From positions 1 through 8,361 of the forward strand of contig DAOWJH010000014.1 of assembly GCA_030640495.1 (NCBI GenBank): 8,361 bases of DNA. The letters are read 5' to 3'. How positions within the stretch are numbered: position 1 is the first letter of the stretch; every line of letters begins with the position of its first letter. The position numbers and the translations under genes are program-made. This DNA is from Dehalococcoidia bacterium. GTDB taxonomy: Bacteria > Chloroflexota > Dehalococcoidia > Dehalococcoidales > DAOWJH01. Of the stretch, positions 1 through 5,952 are shown one piece after another. The notes under the pieces were generated by a model, which made no database searches, was not told the origin of the DNA, and saw nothing but the letters and a program-made list of their open reading frames with translations.

Positions 1-456
1 CAGTATGCGCTCGATATGCCTGTCAATGGCTCCATAATGGATACTGCTGCTCCTAATCTTATCCCATGGGGCAACAGAAAGGGAGTCATCTAAAATCATT
101 TCTTCTATCTGTTTCTGCTGAGGAGAGTTGAAGGCAGAGCCATCAGGGTTCAGAAGCTTTATACCGTTATACTCCGGGGGGTTATGCGAGGCAGTAATCA
201 TCACCCCGGCATCAAACTCCCTGGCAGCCAGGGCAAGCGTTGGTGTAGGCATAACTCCAGCATCACAGCCGCGGCAGCCAGCGGCGAGTAACCCAGAGAT
301 GAGGGCATGTTTCATAGCACCGCTGGAGGTTCTGGTATCGCTGCCCACTACCACGCTGCCATAGACTTTGCCCACAGCTAAACCAACCTTCAGGGCTAGC
401 TGAATCAGGTTCTTATCAGCAATAGTTCGTATCCCAGATGTACCAAATAGCTGCAT
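1..456 (-). CDS. Phosphoglucosamine/phosphomannomutase family protein, N-terminal part (runs off left edge)
   Basis: The minus strand is open from an ATG at 456 to the window edge, giving 152 residues with no stop, so the gene is partial at its 3' end. The translation starts MQLFGTSGIR and contains the phosphoserine loop TASHNP at residues 88-93 (catalytic Ser90), followed by EYNGIK. These are hallmarks of domain 1 of the alpha-D-phosphohexomutase superfamily, cytosolic enzymes that move phosphate between C1 and C6 of hexose phosphates. The LFGTSGIR start resembles the archaeal-like GlmM/ManB branch; substrate (glucosamine, mannose or glucose phosphate) cannot be decided from the N-terminus. 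A Thr follows GTSGIR where Gly is usual. The ATG at 456 is forced: the only upstream in-frame codons before a TAA are four non-starts. No Shine-Dalgarno is visible, which agrees with a promoter placed almost on top of the start. It is divergent from the small gene at 609. Confidence 0.9.
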   Translation of the reverse strand, partial: MQLFGTSGIRTIADKNLIQLALKVGLAVGKVYGSVVVGSDTRTSSGAMKHALISGLLAAGCRGCDAGVMPTPTLALAAREFDAGVMITASHNPPEYNGIKLLNPDGSAFNSPQQKQIEEMILDDSLSVAPWDKIRSSSIHYGAIDRHIERIL

Positions 457-465
457 ATTGGTCTG

Positions 466-494
466 ATTTTAACTGTCACCAACCTGGATGTCAA
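466..494 (-). promoter_or_regulatory. Near-consensus sigma70 promoter for the phosphohexomutase gene
   Basis: On the minus strand TTGACA (494-489) is followed by exactly 17 nt and TAAAAT (471-466). This matches the vegetative consensus in all six -35 bases and five of six -10 bases. Transcription should begin near 459, only about 3 nt before the ATG at 456, so the mRNA would be effectively leaderless. That would explain the lack of a Shine-Dalgarno sequence. Confidence 0.75.
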
Positions 495-525
495 TTTGCC
501 AACAGGCAAATAGAGGTTATTAACC
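494..525. promoter_or_regulatory. Two adjacent perfect palindromes, candidate operator
   Basis: ATTTGCC-AACA-GGCAAAT at 494-511 is a perfect inverted repeat with 7-bp arms and a 4-nt centre. It touches the first base of the mutase gene's -35 box. Three bases further on, GGTTA-T-TAACC (515-525) is a perfect 5-bp-arm palindrome. A shorter one, TTGT-CTA-ACAA, lies at 530-540. Their position between two divergent promoters suggests protein binding sites rather than terminators, since no T-tract follows. The regulator is unknown. Confidence 0.4.
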
Positions 526-550
526 AGCATTGTCTAACAACCCAACTTCC

Positions 551-579
551 TTGACATGTAGCAGCCCCAGCACTACCAT
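551..579 (+). promoter_or_regulatory. Candidate promoter for the MTH1187-family gene
   Basis: TTGACA at 551-556, a 17-nt spacer, and TACCAT at 574-579 (four of six -10 matches). The predicted start near 586 leaves a leader of about 23 nt before the ATG at 609. AAGGGG (592-597) lies 11 nt upstream of that ATG as a weak ribosome binding site. Confidence 0.5.
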
Positions 580-608
580 AGATGAGAATATAAGGGGCTA
601 TAACTAGG

Positions 609-914
609 ATGGCAATAGCAGAGGTCAGCATTATCCCACTGGGAACAAAAACTGCTTCGGTTAGCCGATATGTGGCTCGGGCAATCAGAGCCCTGCAGCA
701 AGAAGAGAATATAAAGTATGAGATAACCTCAATGGGGACGATTATAGAAGGGGATTTGGAAGAGGTGCTGAGGGTGGTGAAGAAGATGCACCAAAGCACC
801 TTCGGTGAGGGGGTGGCCAGGGTGGTAACCACAATCAAGATTGATGACCGGCGAGACAAGCCCTTGAGCCCAAGTGGCAAGATAGAATCACTGCTGAAGG
901 AGCTGGAGCACTAG
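609..914 (+). CDS. MTH1187 / thiamine-binding family small protein (UPF0045, formerly DUF77)
   Basis: This 101-residue protein has the full length and pattern of the MTH1187/YkoF-like family (Pfam Thiamine_BP): an N-terminal strand AEVSIIPLGT, a helix VARAIRALQQE, the central strand YEITSMGTIIEGD (about residues 38-50) and the strand ARVVTTIKIDDRRDK (about 69-83). Family members are small ferredoxin-like proteins that form tetramers, and some bind thiamine or a hydroxymethylpyrimidine-like ligand. The cellular role is poorly defined and the ligand here is inferred. No signal peptide or membrane segment is present, so it is probably cytosolic. The ATG at 609 is the first usable start; the ATG at 582 meets a stop after two codons. 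The gene stands alone on the plus strand, divergent from the phosphohexomutase and convergent with cobU, 136 nt away. No thiamine riboswitch is visible upstream. Confidence 0.85.
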   Translation: MAIAEVSIIPLGTKTASVSRYVARAIRALQQEENIKYEITSMGTIIEGDLEEVLRVVKKMHQSTFGEGVARVVTTIKIDDRRDKPLSPSGKIESLLKELEH

Positions 915-1050
915 CTGTTGTGACTAAGGTCTCCCCTGCCCATAAAGGCGACAACATGGTCATCTACTAAGGGGAGCTGGGAAGAGGGGACGAAGTAGAG
1001 GCTGGCACAGAAGCCACGCCCAATACTATCCACCAAACTTACCAGATGGC

Positions 1051-1626
1051 TTATGTTAAAGGATGCCTGGCAGGTTTTATTAGTACCGGTAATCCAGCCA
1101 CCATGAGATAGACCTCATCGGCATGGTCTGCCAGCCTCTGGTTTGCCAGACCCAGCAAATCGCGATACAGCCTGCCCACTTTGTTAGCTGGCACCAAGCC
1201 GGTGCCCACCTCATTAGTAACCATAATGAAACTGGCATCAGTGTGATTGATACAGTCTATCAGTTCATCAATCTCAGCAATAAGCTTCTGCTCAATAAGC
1301 GAGGCATCAATCTGCTCACTGGTTTGGTCAATATATTGATTAAAAATATTATTAGCCAGCAGGGTAATGCAATCCACAATCACCACCTTAGACCTACCGA
1401 TTTGGCGGTCAATCTGGCTACCCACATGGGCAGTAATCTCAAGGGTGGTCCAGGTGGCTGGCCTTGCTCTCTGATGCTCTTCAATGCGATGCTGCATCTC
1501 GTCATCACCAGCCACGGCTGTAGCCACAAAGAGCACCGGCTCACCTAATTTGAGGGCAAGCTCCTGGGCAAAGCGACTTTTACCACTGCGGGCACCGCCA
1601 ATTATTAGAATATTTATTGACCTCAC
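1051..1626 (-). CDS. cobU: Adenosylcobinamide kinase / adenosylcobinamide-phosphate guanylyltransferase
   Basis: CobU phosphorylates adenosylcobinamide and then transfers GMP from GTP to give AdoCbi-GDP, the substrate for CobS. The 191 residues carry the Walker A loop GGARSGKS (10-17), FVATA (33-37), and DDEMQHRIEEHQRARP (41-56). His51 there aligns with the guanylylated His46 of Salmonella CobU as I recall that sequence. VDCITLLANN (84-93) and VTNEVGTGLVP (136-146) follow. Length matches the family (about 180-190). It is a cytosolic enzyme and the last gene of the operon, 54 nt after the PP-loop ATPase. The start is GTG at 1626, the only canonical start between an upstream in-frame stop and the P-loop. 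Oddly, its G-rich Shine-Dalgarno (AAAAGGGGG) abuts the start codon with no spacer. No intrinsic terminator with a T-tract follows the stop. Confidence 0.96.
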   Translation of the reverse strand: MRSINILIIGGARSGKSRFAQELALKLGEPVLFVATAVAGDDEMQHRIEEHQRARPATWTTLEITAHVGSQIDRQIGRSKVVIVDCITLLANNIFNQYIDQTSEQIDASLIEQKLIAEIDELIDCINHTDASFIMVTNEVGTGLVPANKVGRLYRDLLGLANQRLADHADEVYLMVAGLPVLIKPARHPLT

Positions 1627-1680
1627 CCCCCTTTTGGTTTTTATCAGGTAACCCTATCCTCTCTAAAACTCCATTGACTA

Positions 1681-2370
1681 TCACTTAGCTCTCAAGTCAT
1701 AGTTTAGAATCTGTAAAAACCAGTGTCCGTCTCTTAATACCTTATCAGTTTCCAGGATTTCTATCCGCTGTTTGAACAGGGGACCATCGGTGACAAAGGT
1801 ATGATACTCCCCGGTTTCACCGCAGAGGGTAATGTCCTTTGTCTCCTTCAGTTCAGATAACCGAGACAGGAAATCCGGGTTTATCTCCCGTCCCAGCCAT
1901 TCTTCACCAAATAAGTCAGCCCGAGCCACAACCACGATTGCCTTAAAGCCTGAGTTTATAAAGTCATTTAGTATTTTCTGCTGGCTCTGTCCCCATAAGG
2001 GTAGATAGGGGGTAATATCTACCTCACGGCATACCCTCTCATCCCACTGCCTGTGCTGTTCAAGGTCAATATCGCCGAAGACACCGCCCCTGACCCCCTG
2101 CTGCTTCAGACCAAGGAGCGCATCCTTGAATTCAGCCTCATAATTAGCCATTGTAGTTCGCCGCTGGGTCAATGGAATCCCGATTGCCTGCGACTGCATT
2201 TGTAGTAACTCATTAGATAGCCCATGAGTCCATGACCGTTTGCCATCCTCAGTTATCATATTCAACAGGTAACGAACCTTCAGCCCACTAACCGTCGCCA
2301 GGTAGCAGGCAAAGCAACTATCTTTGCCACCGCTCCACGAGGTAAAGGCTTGATGCATATTAGTTACCAA
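1681..2370 (-). CDS. PP-loop ATPase of the Dph6 / MJ0570 family (diphthine-ammonia ligase-like)
   Basis: Numbering from the TTG at 2370, the protein has the ATP-pyrophosphatase loop SGGKDS at residues 13-18, EEWLGRE at about 156-162 and the signature GETGEYHTFVTDGP at about 184-197. It belongs to the ATP_bind_4 family (COG2102). Archaeal and eukaryotic relatives (Dph6) use ATP and ammonia to amidate diphthine on EF-2; bacteria lack diphthamide, so the substrate here is unknown. PP-loop enzymes adenylate a carboxylate or carbonyl and add a nitrogen or sulfur nucleophile, so an amidation-type reaction on a corrinoid-related molecule is a reasonable guess only. Start: the frame opens at an ATG at 2403 inside cobC, with no ribosome site. 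AAAGG right after the cobC stop points to TTG 2370 (8-nt spacing). ATG 2358 gives the family's usual start, M-x-x-A-F-x-S-W-S-G-G-K-D-S. The gene sits between cobC and cobU, clearly within the operon. Confidence 0.88.
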   Translation of the reverse strand: MVTNMHQAFTSWSGGKDSCFACYLATVSGLKVRYLLNMITEDGKRSWTHGLSNELLQMQSQAIGIPLTQRRTTMANYEAEFKDALLGLKQQGVRGGVFGDIDLEQHRQWDERVCREVDITPYLPLWGQSQQKILNDFINSGFKAIVVVARADLFGEEWLGREINPDFLSRLSELKETKDITLCGETGEYHTFVTDGPLFKQRIEILETDKVLRDGHWFLQILNYDLRAK

Positions 2371-2378
2371 GGCATTGA

Positions 2379-2383
2379 CCTTT
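2379..2383 (-). promoter_or_regulatory. Ribosome binding site deciding the PP-loop ATPase start
   Basis: AAAGG directly follows the cobC stop codon (2386-2384) and lies 8 nt before TTG 2370. It argues against the ATG at 2403, which lies inside cobC and has nothing similar upstream. Confidence 0.4.
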
Positions 2384-2989
2384 CTATGCCAGATGAGAAA
2401 CATCGTTTAGTAAAGTCAGTATTGCTTCCGTGGGGTATGTTTCCATTATGCTAAGTGAAGCCAGATTAAGACGGAACTGCCGCATATAGTGAGGCTCTAT
2501 ACCCATTAGCTGACACATTAGTGTGCGCAGGGCACCACTGTGAGCCACAATGAGTATCGTCTCTTCCTGGGCATGCTTCTTCAGCCTGTCCAGAAACTGG
2601 CTAACCCGCTTATTAAACTGGCTGCGGCTCTCGCCACCGGGGTATTGCAAATTAGGGCTTCTTTCAACCCACCACTTAGCCACCTCGGGGTAAAGTCGGT
2701 TAACATCGTCAAATGTCAGCCCCTCAATGTTACCAAAGTTAACCTCTTTAAGCTCAGCACAGGTGGTAACAGCCAACTGGTGCTCGGAGGCAATAATCCT
2801 GGCGGTTACCAGGGCTCGCTCCAGGTTGCTGGAATAAACAGCATCAATCTTCTCATCTGCCAGGCGGTGGCATAATCTCTCAGCCTGCCTGACACCAGCG
2901 GCACTCAGCTTGACATCAGTATGCCCCCAATACCTCTCAGCGCTGTTTAGTTCAGTATCACCATGTCTTACCAGAAATAACCTGGACAT
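2384..2989 (-). CDS. cobC: Alpha-ribazole phosphatase (histidine phosphatase family)
   Basis: CobC removes the 5'-phosphate from alpha-ribazole phosphate or from adenosylcobalamin 5'-phosphate, the final step of nucleotide-loop assembly. The 201 residues show the phosphoglycerate-mutase fold residues: LVRHG (6-10) with phospho-acceptor His9, SSNLERA with Arg58, the acidic residue in ELKEVNFGNIEG (Glu82), and AHSGALRTL with His150. Length suits the CobC branch. By sequence alone it could be another member of this broad family, and position next to cobS and cobT decides the call. The ATG at 2989 has AAAGGA five nucleotides upstream (AAAGGATAATT before ATG). The gene begins 16 nt after the cobS stop, and its stop is followed at once by the next gene's ribosome site. 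It is predicted to be cytosolic. Confidence 0.92.
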   Translation of the reverse strand: MSRLFLVRHGDTELNSAERYWGHTDVKLSAAGVRQAERLCHRLADEKIDAVYSSNLERALVTARIIASEHQLAVTTCAELKEVNFGNIEGLTFDDVNRLYPEVAKWWVERSPNLQYPGGESRSQFNKRVSQFLDRLKKHAQEETILIVAHSGALRTLMCQLMGIEPHYMRQFRLNLASLSIMETYPTEAILTLLNDVSHLA

Positions 2990-3005
2990 AATTATCCTTT
3001 CTGAG

Positions 3006-3761
3006 TCAGGCTAACCATAGCCATTGATTATGAGCCAGCAGACAAATAAAAATGAGCACGCAGACCTCAGCCACCTCGTTGATAGCACCGTAGGTATCGC
3101 CGCCAAGGCCAGAAAACTTCCGCTTCAGATAGGCTGCCATTACCACCACTATAACCCAGATAGCCACCATTATAGCCAAGCCTGCCAGCCGAGATAAAGC
3201 CACTGCCATCGCCAGAGCTATGAGCGTGGCTATAACAAACCTCAACCGACTAGCTCCCAGCTTAAAAGTATAGCCTAAGCCTGATGGTCTAGCACAGGGG
3301 TAAGCGAAAATGGCATAGACTATCGCCCAGCGACTTAATACCGGCATAAGCACCAGGGTTGCCATCATTAAGTTCCCAGGCACACTATTTAGTGAGGCGT
3401 ATTTAACCAGCAGCAGGCAAACGACACCGGCAATGCCGAAGGCGCCAGCCCGGCTATCGTGCATTACCTGCCACCGAGCCTCAGCGGGCTTATGGCCGGC
3501 TATGCCATCACAGGTATCAATAAAGCCGTCAAGGTGAAGCCCGCCGGTGAGCACCGCCAGGCAAACAATCAACAAGGCATTAACCACAGCTGGAGGTAAG
3601 AGCAGAGCCAAAAGCCAATTCAAACCGACTAGGATAAATCCGATAATGATACCAACCACAGGGAAGTAGGTTAATGAGCGACCTACTTGCTCCGGGGCAA
3701 CCTCACGCCGCCAGGGCAAGGGGATAATAGTTAGAAATCTTAGAGCGGTTAAGAAAGTCAA
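3006..3761 (-). CDS. cobS: Adenosylcobinamide-GDP ribazoletransferase (cobalamin-5'-phosphate synthase)
   Basis: CobS joins AdoCbi-GDP to alpha-ribazole or its phosphate in the cytoplasmic membrane. The 251 residues are strongly hydrophobic, with several membrane segments (for example about 31-56, 59-75, 107-121, 131-154 and 174-210). The family's acidic, probably metal-binding motifs are all present: GGLHLDGFIDTCDG (73-86), MHDSRAGAFG (100-109) and GGDTYGAINEVAEV (220-233). Length is typical. The start is TTG at 3761, giving MTFLTALRFLTIIPLPWR, which matches the usual family N-terminus. TTGA overlaps the cobT stop by 4 nt (3758-3761), so translation is probably coupled to cobT. AAAGGAG lies within the cobT 3' end about 12 nt upstream. 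No ATG offers a better start. Confidence 0.95.
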   Translation of the reverse strand: MTFLTALRFLTIIPLPWRREVAPEQVGRSLTYFPVVGIIIGFILVGLNWLLALLLPPAVVNALLIVCLAVLTGGLHLDGFIDTCDGIAGHKPAEARWQVMHDSRAGAFGIAGVVCLLLVKYASLNSVPGNLMMATLVLMPVLSRWAIVYAIFAYPCARPSGLGYTFKLGASRLRFVIATLIALAMAVALSRLAGLAIMVAIWVIVVVMAAYLKRKFSGLGGDTYGAINEVAEVCVLIFICLLAHNQWLWLA

Positions 3762-4828
3762 TTATCCAGATTGCTCCTTTCCGATACGCCAGCTTCAGTG
3801 AAGGTAGACATTTCAGCCAGAAGCCTGGCGGCGGTTTCAGCCAGAAATATTCCCAGGGCGGCACCGGTGCCCTCACCCAAGCGCATACCCAAATCCAATA
3901 ATGGGCTAAGCCCCAGGTGGCTGAGTAGCCGACGATGACCTGCCTCAGCCGAAACATGAGCCGGGATAAGGAAATCCTTTAGTTTTGGTGACAGTGCGGT
4001 GGCAATGAGGGCGGCTGCCCCGGAGATGAAGCCATCAATAACCACTGGAATGCGGTGAGCGGCGGCAGCTAACATCACCCCGACCAGGCCTCCAATCTCA
4101 AAGCCACCTACCTTGGCCAGCACATCCAAGGGCTGTCTGGGGTCAGGGCGGTTCACCACCAGGGCTCGGTTTATTACTTCTACCTTATGTGCTAACTGCT
4201 CATCAGTTATACCGGTGCCTCTGCCAGTAACCTCAGCTACCGGTCTTCCAGTGATAGCAGCACAGATAGCACTGCTGGCAGTGGTATTACCGATACCCAT
4301 ATCACCGGTGCCGACTATGTCCAAGCCGTTAGCCACCTCAGATGCCACTACTTCAATCCCGGTCTCTATTGCCCTCACCGCCTGTTCTCTGGTCATAGCC
4401 GGACTAAGAACCATATTCTGAGTGCCAGGGGCAATCTTTCGGGAGAGAAGCTGGGGGCTAGCTTCCAGCTCAGTGGCTACCCCCATATCAACTACAATAA
4501 TTCTGGCTCCTGTCTGGCGGGCGAGCACATTAATTCCAGCCCCGCCACTGAGGAAGTTATAAATCATCTGGGCGGTAACTGCCTGGGGCCAGTTACCCAC
4601 CCCTTCAGCTACTACCCCATGGTCACCGGCCATAATAATAATAGCCTTGTGCCTGATTTGAGGTATGGGCTTAGCCTGAATGCCAGCCAGTTGTATGGAT
4701 AATTCCTCCAGCCTACCCAAACTGCCCTGCGGTTTGGTCAGTGTATTTTGTCGGGCTTGGGCTTCAACCATTGCCTCTTTATCCAGGGGCTTTATCAGTT
4801 CAATAATATGGGACAGCCGCTCCGCCAT
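3758..4828 (-). CDS. cobT: Nicotinate-nucleotide:dimethylbenzimidazole phosphoribosyltransferase
   Basis: CobT transfers the phosphoribosyl group of nicotinate mononucleotide to a lower-ligand base such as 5,6-dimethylbenzimidazole, giving alpha-ribazole 5'-phosphate. It thereby helps decide which lower ligand is built into the cobamide. The 356-residue protein is full length and cytosolic, with TKPQGSLGRLEEL (31-43), MAGDHGV (66-72), SGGAGIN (94-100), GTGDMGIGNTTASSA (173-187) and GEGTGAALG (318-326). Glu319 in the last motif corresponds to the catalytic glutamate of Salmonella CobT (Glu317 as I recall). The ATG at 4828 is well supported by AGGAGGT ending 4 nt... upstream at about 4834-4840, in the 14-nt gap after the cobD stop. 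Its stop overlaps the cobS start. No dimethylbenzimidazole synthesis gene (bluB or bza) is in the window, so the base may be scavenged. Confidence 0.96.
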   Translation of the reverse strand: MAERLSHIIELIKPLDKEAMVEAQARQNTLTKPQGSLGRLEELSIQLAGIQAKPIPQIRHKAIIIMAGDHGVVAEGVGNWPQAVTAQMIYNFLSGGAGINVLARQTGARIIVVDMGVATELEASPQLLSRKIAPGTQNMVLSPAMTREQAVRAIETGIEVVASEVANGLDIVGTGDMGIGNTTASSAICAAITGRPVAEVTGRGTGITDEQLAHKVEVINRALVVNRPDPRQPLDVLAKVGGFEIGGLVGVMLAAAAHRIPVVIDGFISGAAALIATALSPKLKDFLIPAHVSAEAGHRRLLSHLGLSPLLDLGMRLGEGTGAALGIFLAETAARLLAEMSTFTEAGVSERSNLDN

Positions 4829-4842
4829 TTCTACCTCCTGTA

Positions 4843-5952
4843 TCAGTTATGGGTATCTAGTTTTCCCTTGCCTTTTAATGTCTGAATAGTGGTAATGAGC
4901 TTCTGACACTCGGACATGGTACGAGTAGCGATGCGGATATACTCAGGCAATCCAAAGGAGCTGCAATCCCGCACCAGGATACCATGTTTGAGCAAAGCAA
5001 TGCGGAACTGCCTGGCATCGCCTACTCTTACCAGGAAAAAATTCACCTTTGATGGAACTGGGGTGAAGCCAATTCGGCAAAGCTCACCAGTCAGAAACTG
5101 CTTTGCCTGTTTAATCTCCCGCCGGCACCGCTCAAGATAGCCTTTATCGTCTAGGGCGATGACCCCTGCCTTCTGAGCCACCACATTAACATTCCACGGT
5201 GGGCAGACCCGACGCAGAGCACTGATAATTTCCTGATTGGCAATAGCATAACCGAGGCGCAGCCCGGCTAAGGCATAGTCCTTGGTCATAGAGCGCACAA
5301 CAACCACATTGCCTCGGGAAATCAAATCAATAGAAGGCCAGCTTTCATCCATGAAAGCAATGTAAGCCTCATCCAAGATGAGTAGTCCATCCCTGAGGGT
5401 GTCCAGAATCATCTCAATCTCTTGCTGAGAGAGGTATTGGCCAACAGGGTTATTGGGGTTGCAGATAAAAATCCCTCTGGGGTGGTGCTGCCTGATAAGG
5501 TTAACAGTCTTTTCTATCCGTGGGGTAGAGCTCTCGTCTAGACTCACCCATTGCTTAAGCACCTCTGCCCCAGCAATCCGGCAGGCGACCTCATACTCGC
5601 CAAAGGTTGGTTCCAGAATCAACACAGAATCCCCCCGCCTGAAGTAAGCCAAGGCGATGAGACGAATAAGCTCCACAGCACCGCTTCCCGCCAGAATGTT
5701 ATCCCGAGCTATCGCCAACCTTTCCGAGAGGCGTTGCCTAAATTCAGTCGCCTCAGAATCAGGGTAGCGATTGATGGCTACGGTATTGAGAATTTCCCTT
5801 ACCCCTAGCGGGGGTGGGAAGGGGTTAGAGCAGACACTAAAATCAAGAACCTCATCAGGGGCAAGACCCATAGTCCTCAGCTCAGCGTGATTTAGTCCGC
5901 CGTGAGGGCAAATTTCTAGGTTCTCTACCTCAGGTCTAGGATGTAAAGACAA
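4843..5952 (-). CDS. cobD: Threonine-phosphate decarboxylase-like PLP enzyme (HisC/CobD family)
   Basis: CobD decarboxylates L-threonine O-3-phosphate to (R)-1-amino-2-propanol phosphate, the linker that CbiB attaches to cobyric acid. The 369 residues form a fold-type I PLP enzyme: HGG (17-19), LDFSVCSNPFPPP (36-48, like the CobD motif D-F-S-x-N-x-N-P), YPD (63-65), NPNNPVG (165-171), LDEAYIAF (193-200) and SMTKDYALAGLRLGY (221-235). Lys224 is the predicted Schiff-base lysine. By sequence a histidinol-phosphate aminotransferase (HisC) is the main alternative; the operon position supports CobD. The start is TTG at 5952, which overlaps the end of cbiB by 17 nt and is backed by AGGAG at 5966-5962 with a 9-nt spacer. 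cobT follows after 14 nt. No signal peptide is present, so it is cytosolic. Confidence 0.88.
   Translation of the reverse strand: MSLHPRPEVENLEICPHGGLNHAELRTMGLAPDEVLDFSVCSNPFPPPLGVREILNTVAINRYPDSEATEFRQRLSERLAIARDNILAGSGAVELIRLIALAYFRRGDSVLILEPTFGEYEVACRIAGAEVLKQWVSLDESSTPRIEKTVNLIRQHHPRGIFICNPNNPVGQYLSQQEIEMILDTLRDGLLILDEAYIAFMDESWPSIDLISRGNVVVVRSMTKDYALAGLRLGYAIANQEIISALRRVCPPWNVNVVAQKAGVIALDDKGYLERCRREIKQAKQFLTGELCRIGFTPVPSKVNFFLVRVGDARQFRIALLKHGILVRDCSSFGLPEYIRIATRTMSECQKLITTIQTLKGKGKLDTHN

Noticed and set aside
491..880. 129-codon minus-strand open frame overlapping the MTH1187-family gene
   Set aside because: It is antisense to a conserved family protein, has a low-complexity serine/isoleucine-rich translation, and runs through the divergent promoter region.
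931..976. CTCCCCT/AGGGGAG inverted repeat between the two convergent genes as a bidirectional terminator
   Set aside because: The arms are 7 bp with a loop of about 32 nt and no T-tract on either strand.
1123..1548. 141-codon plus-strand frame
   Set aside because: It lies entirely antisense to cobU, whose motifs are unmistakable.
3703..3957. 84-codon minus-strand frame overlapping cobS and cobT
   Set aside because: It lies in an alternative frame across two well-supported genes, its translation is tryptophan- and proline-rich without family features, and it has no ribosome site of note.
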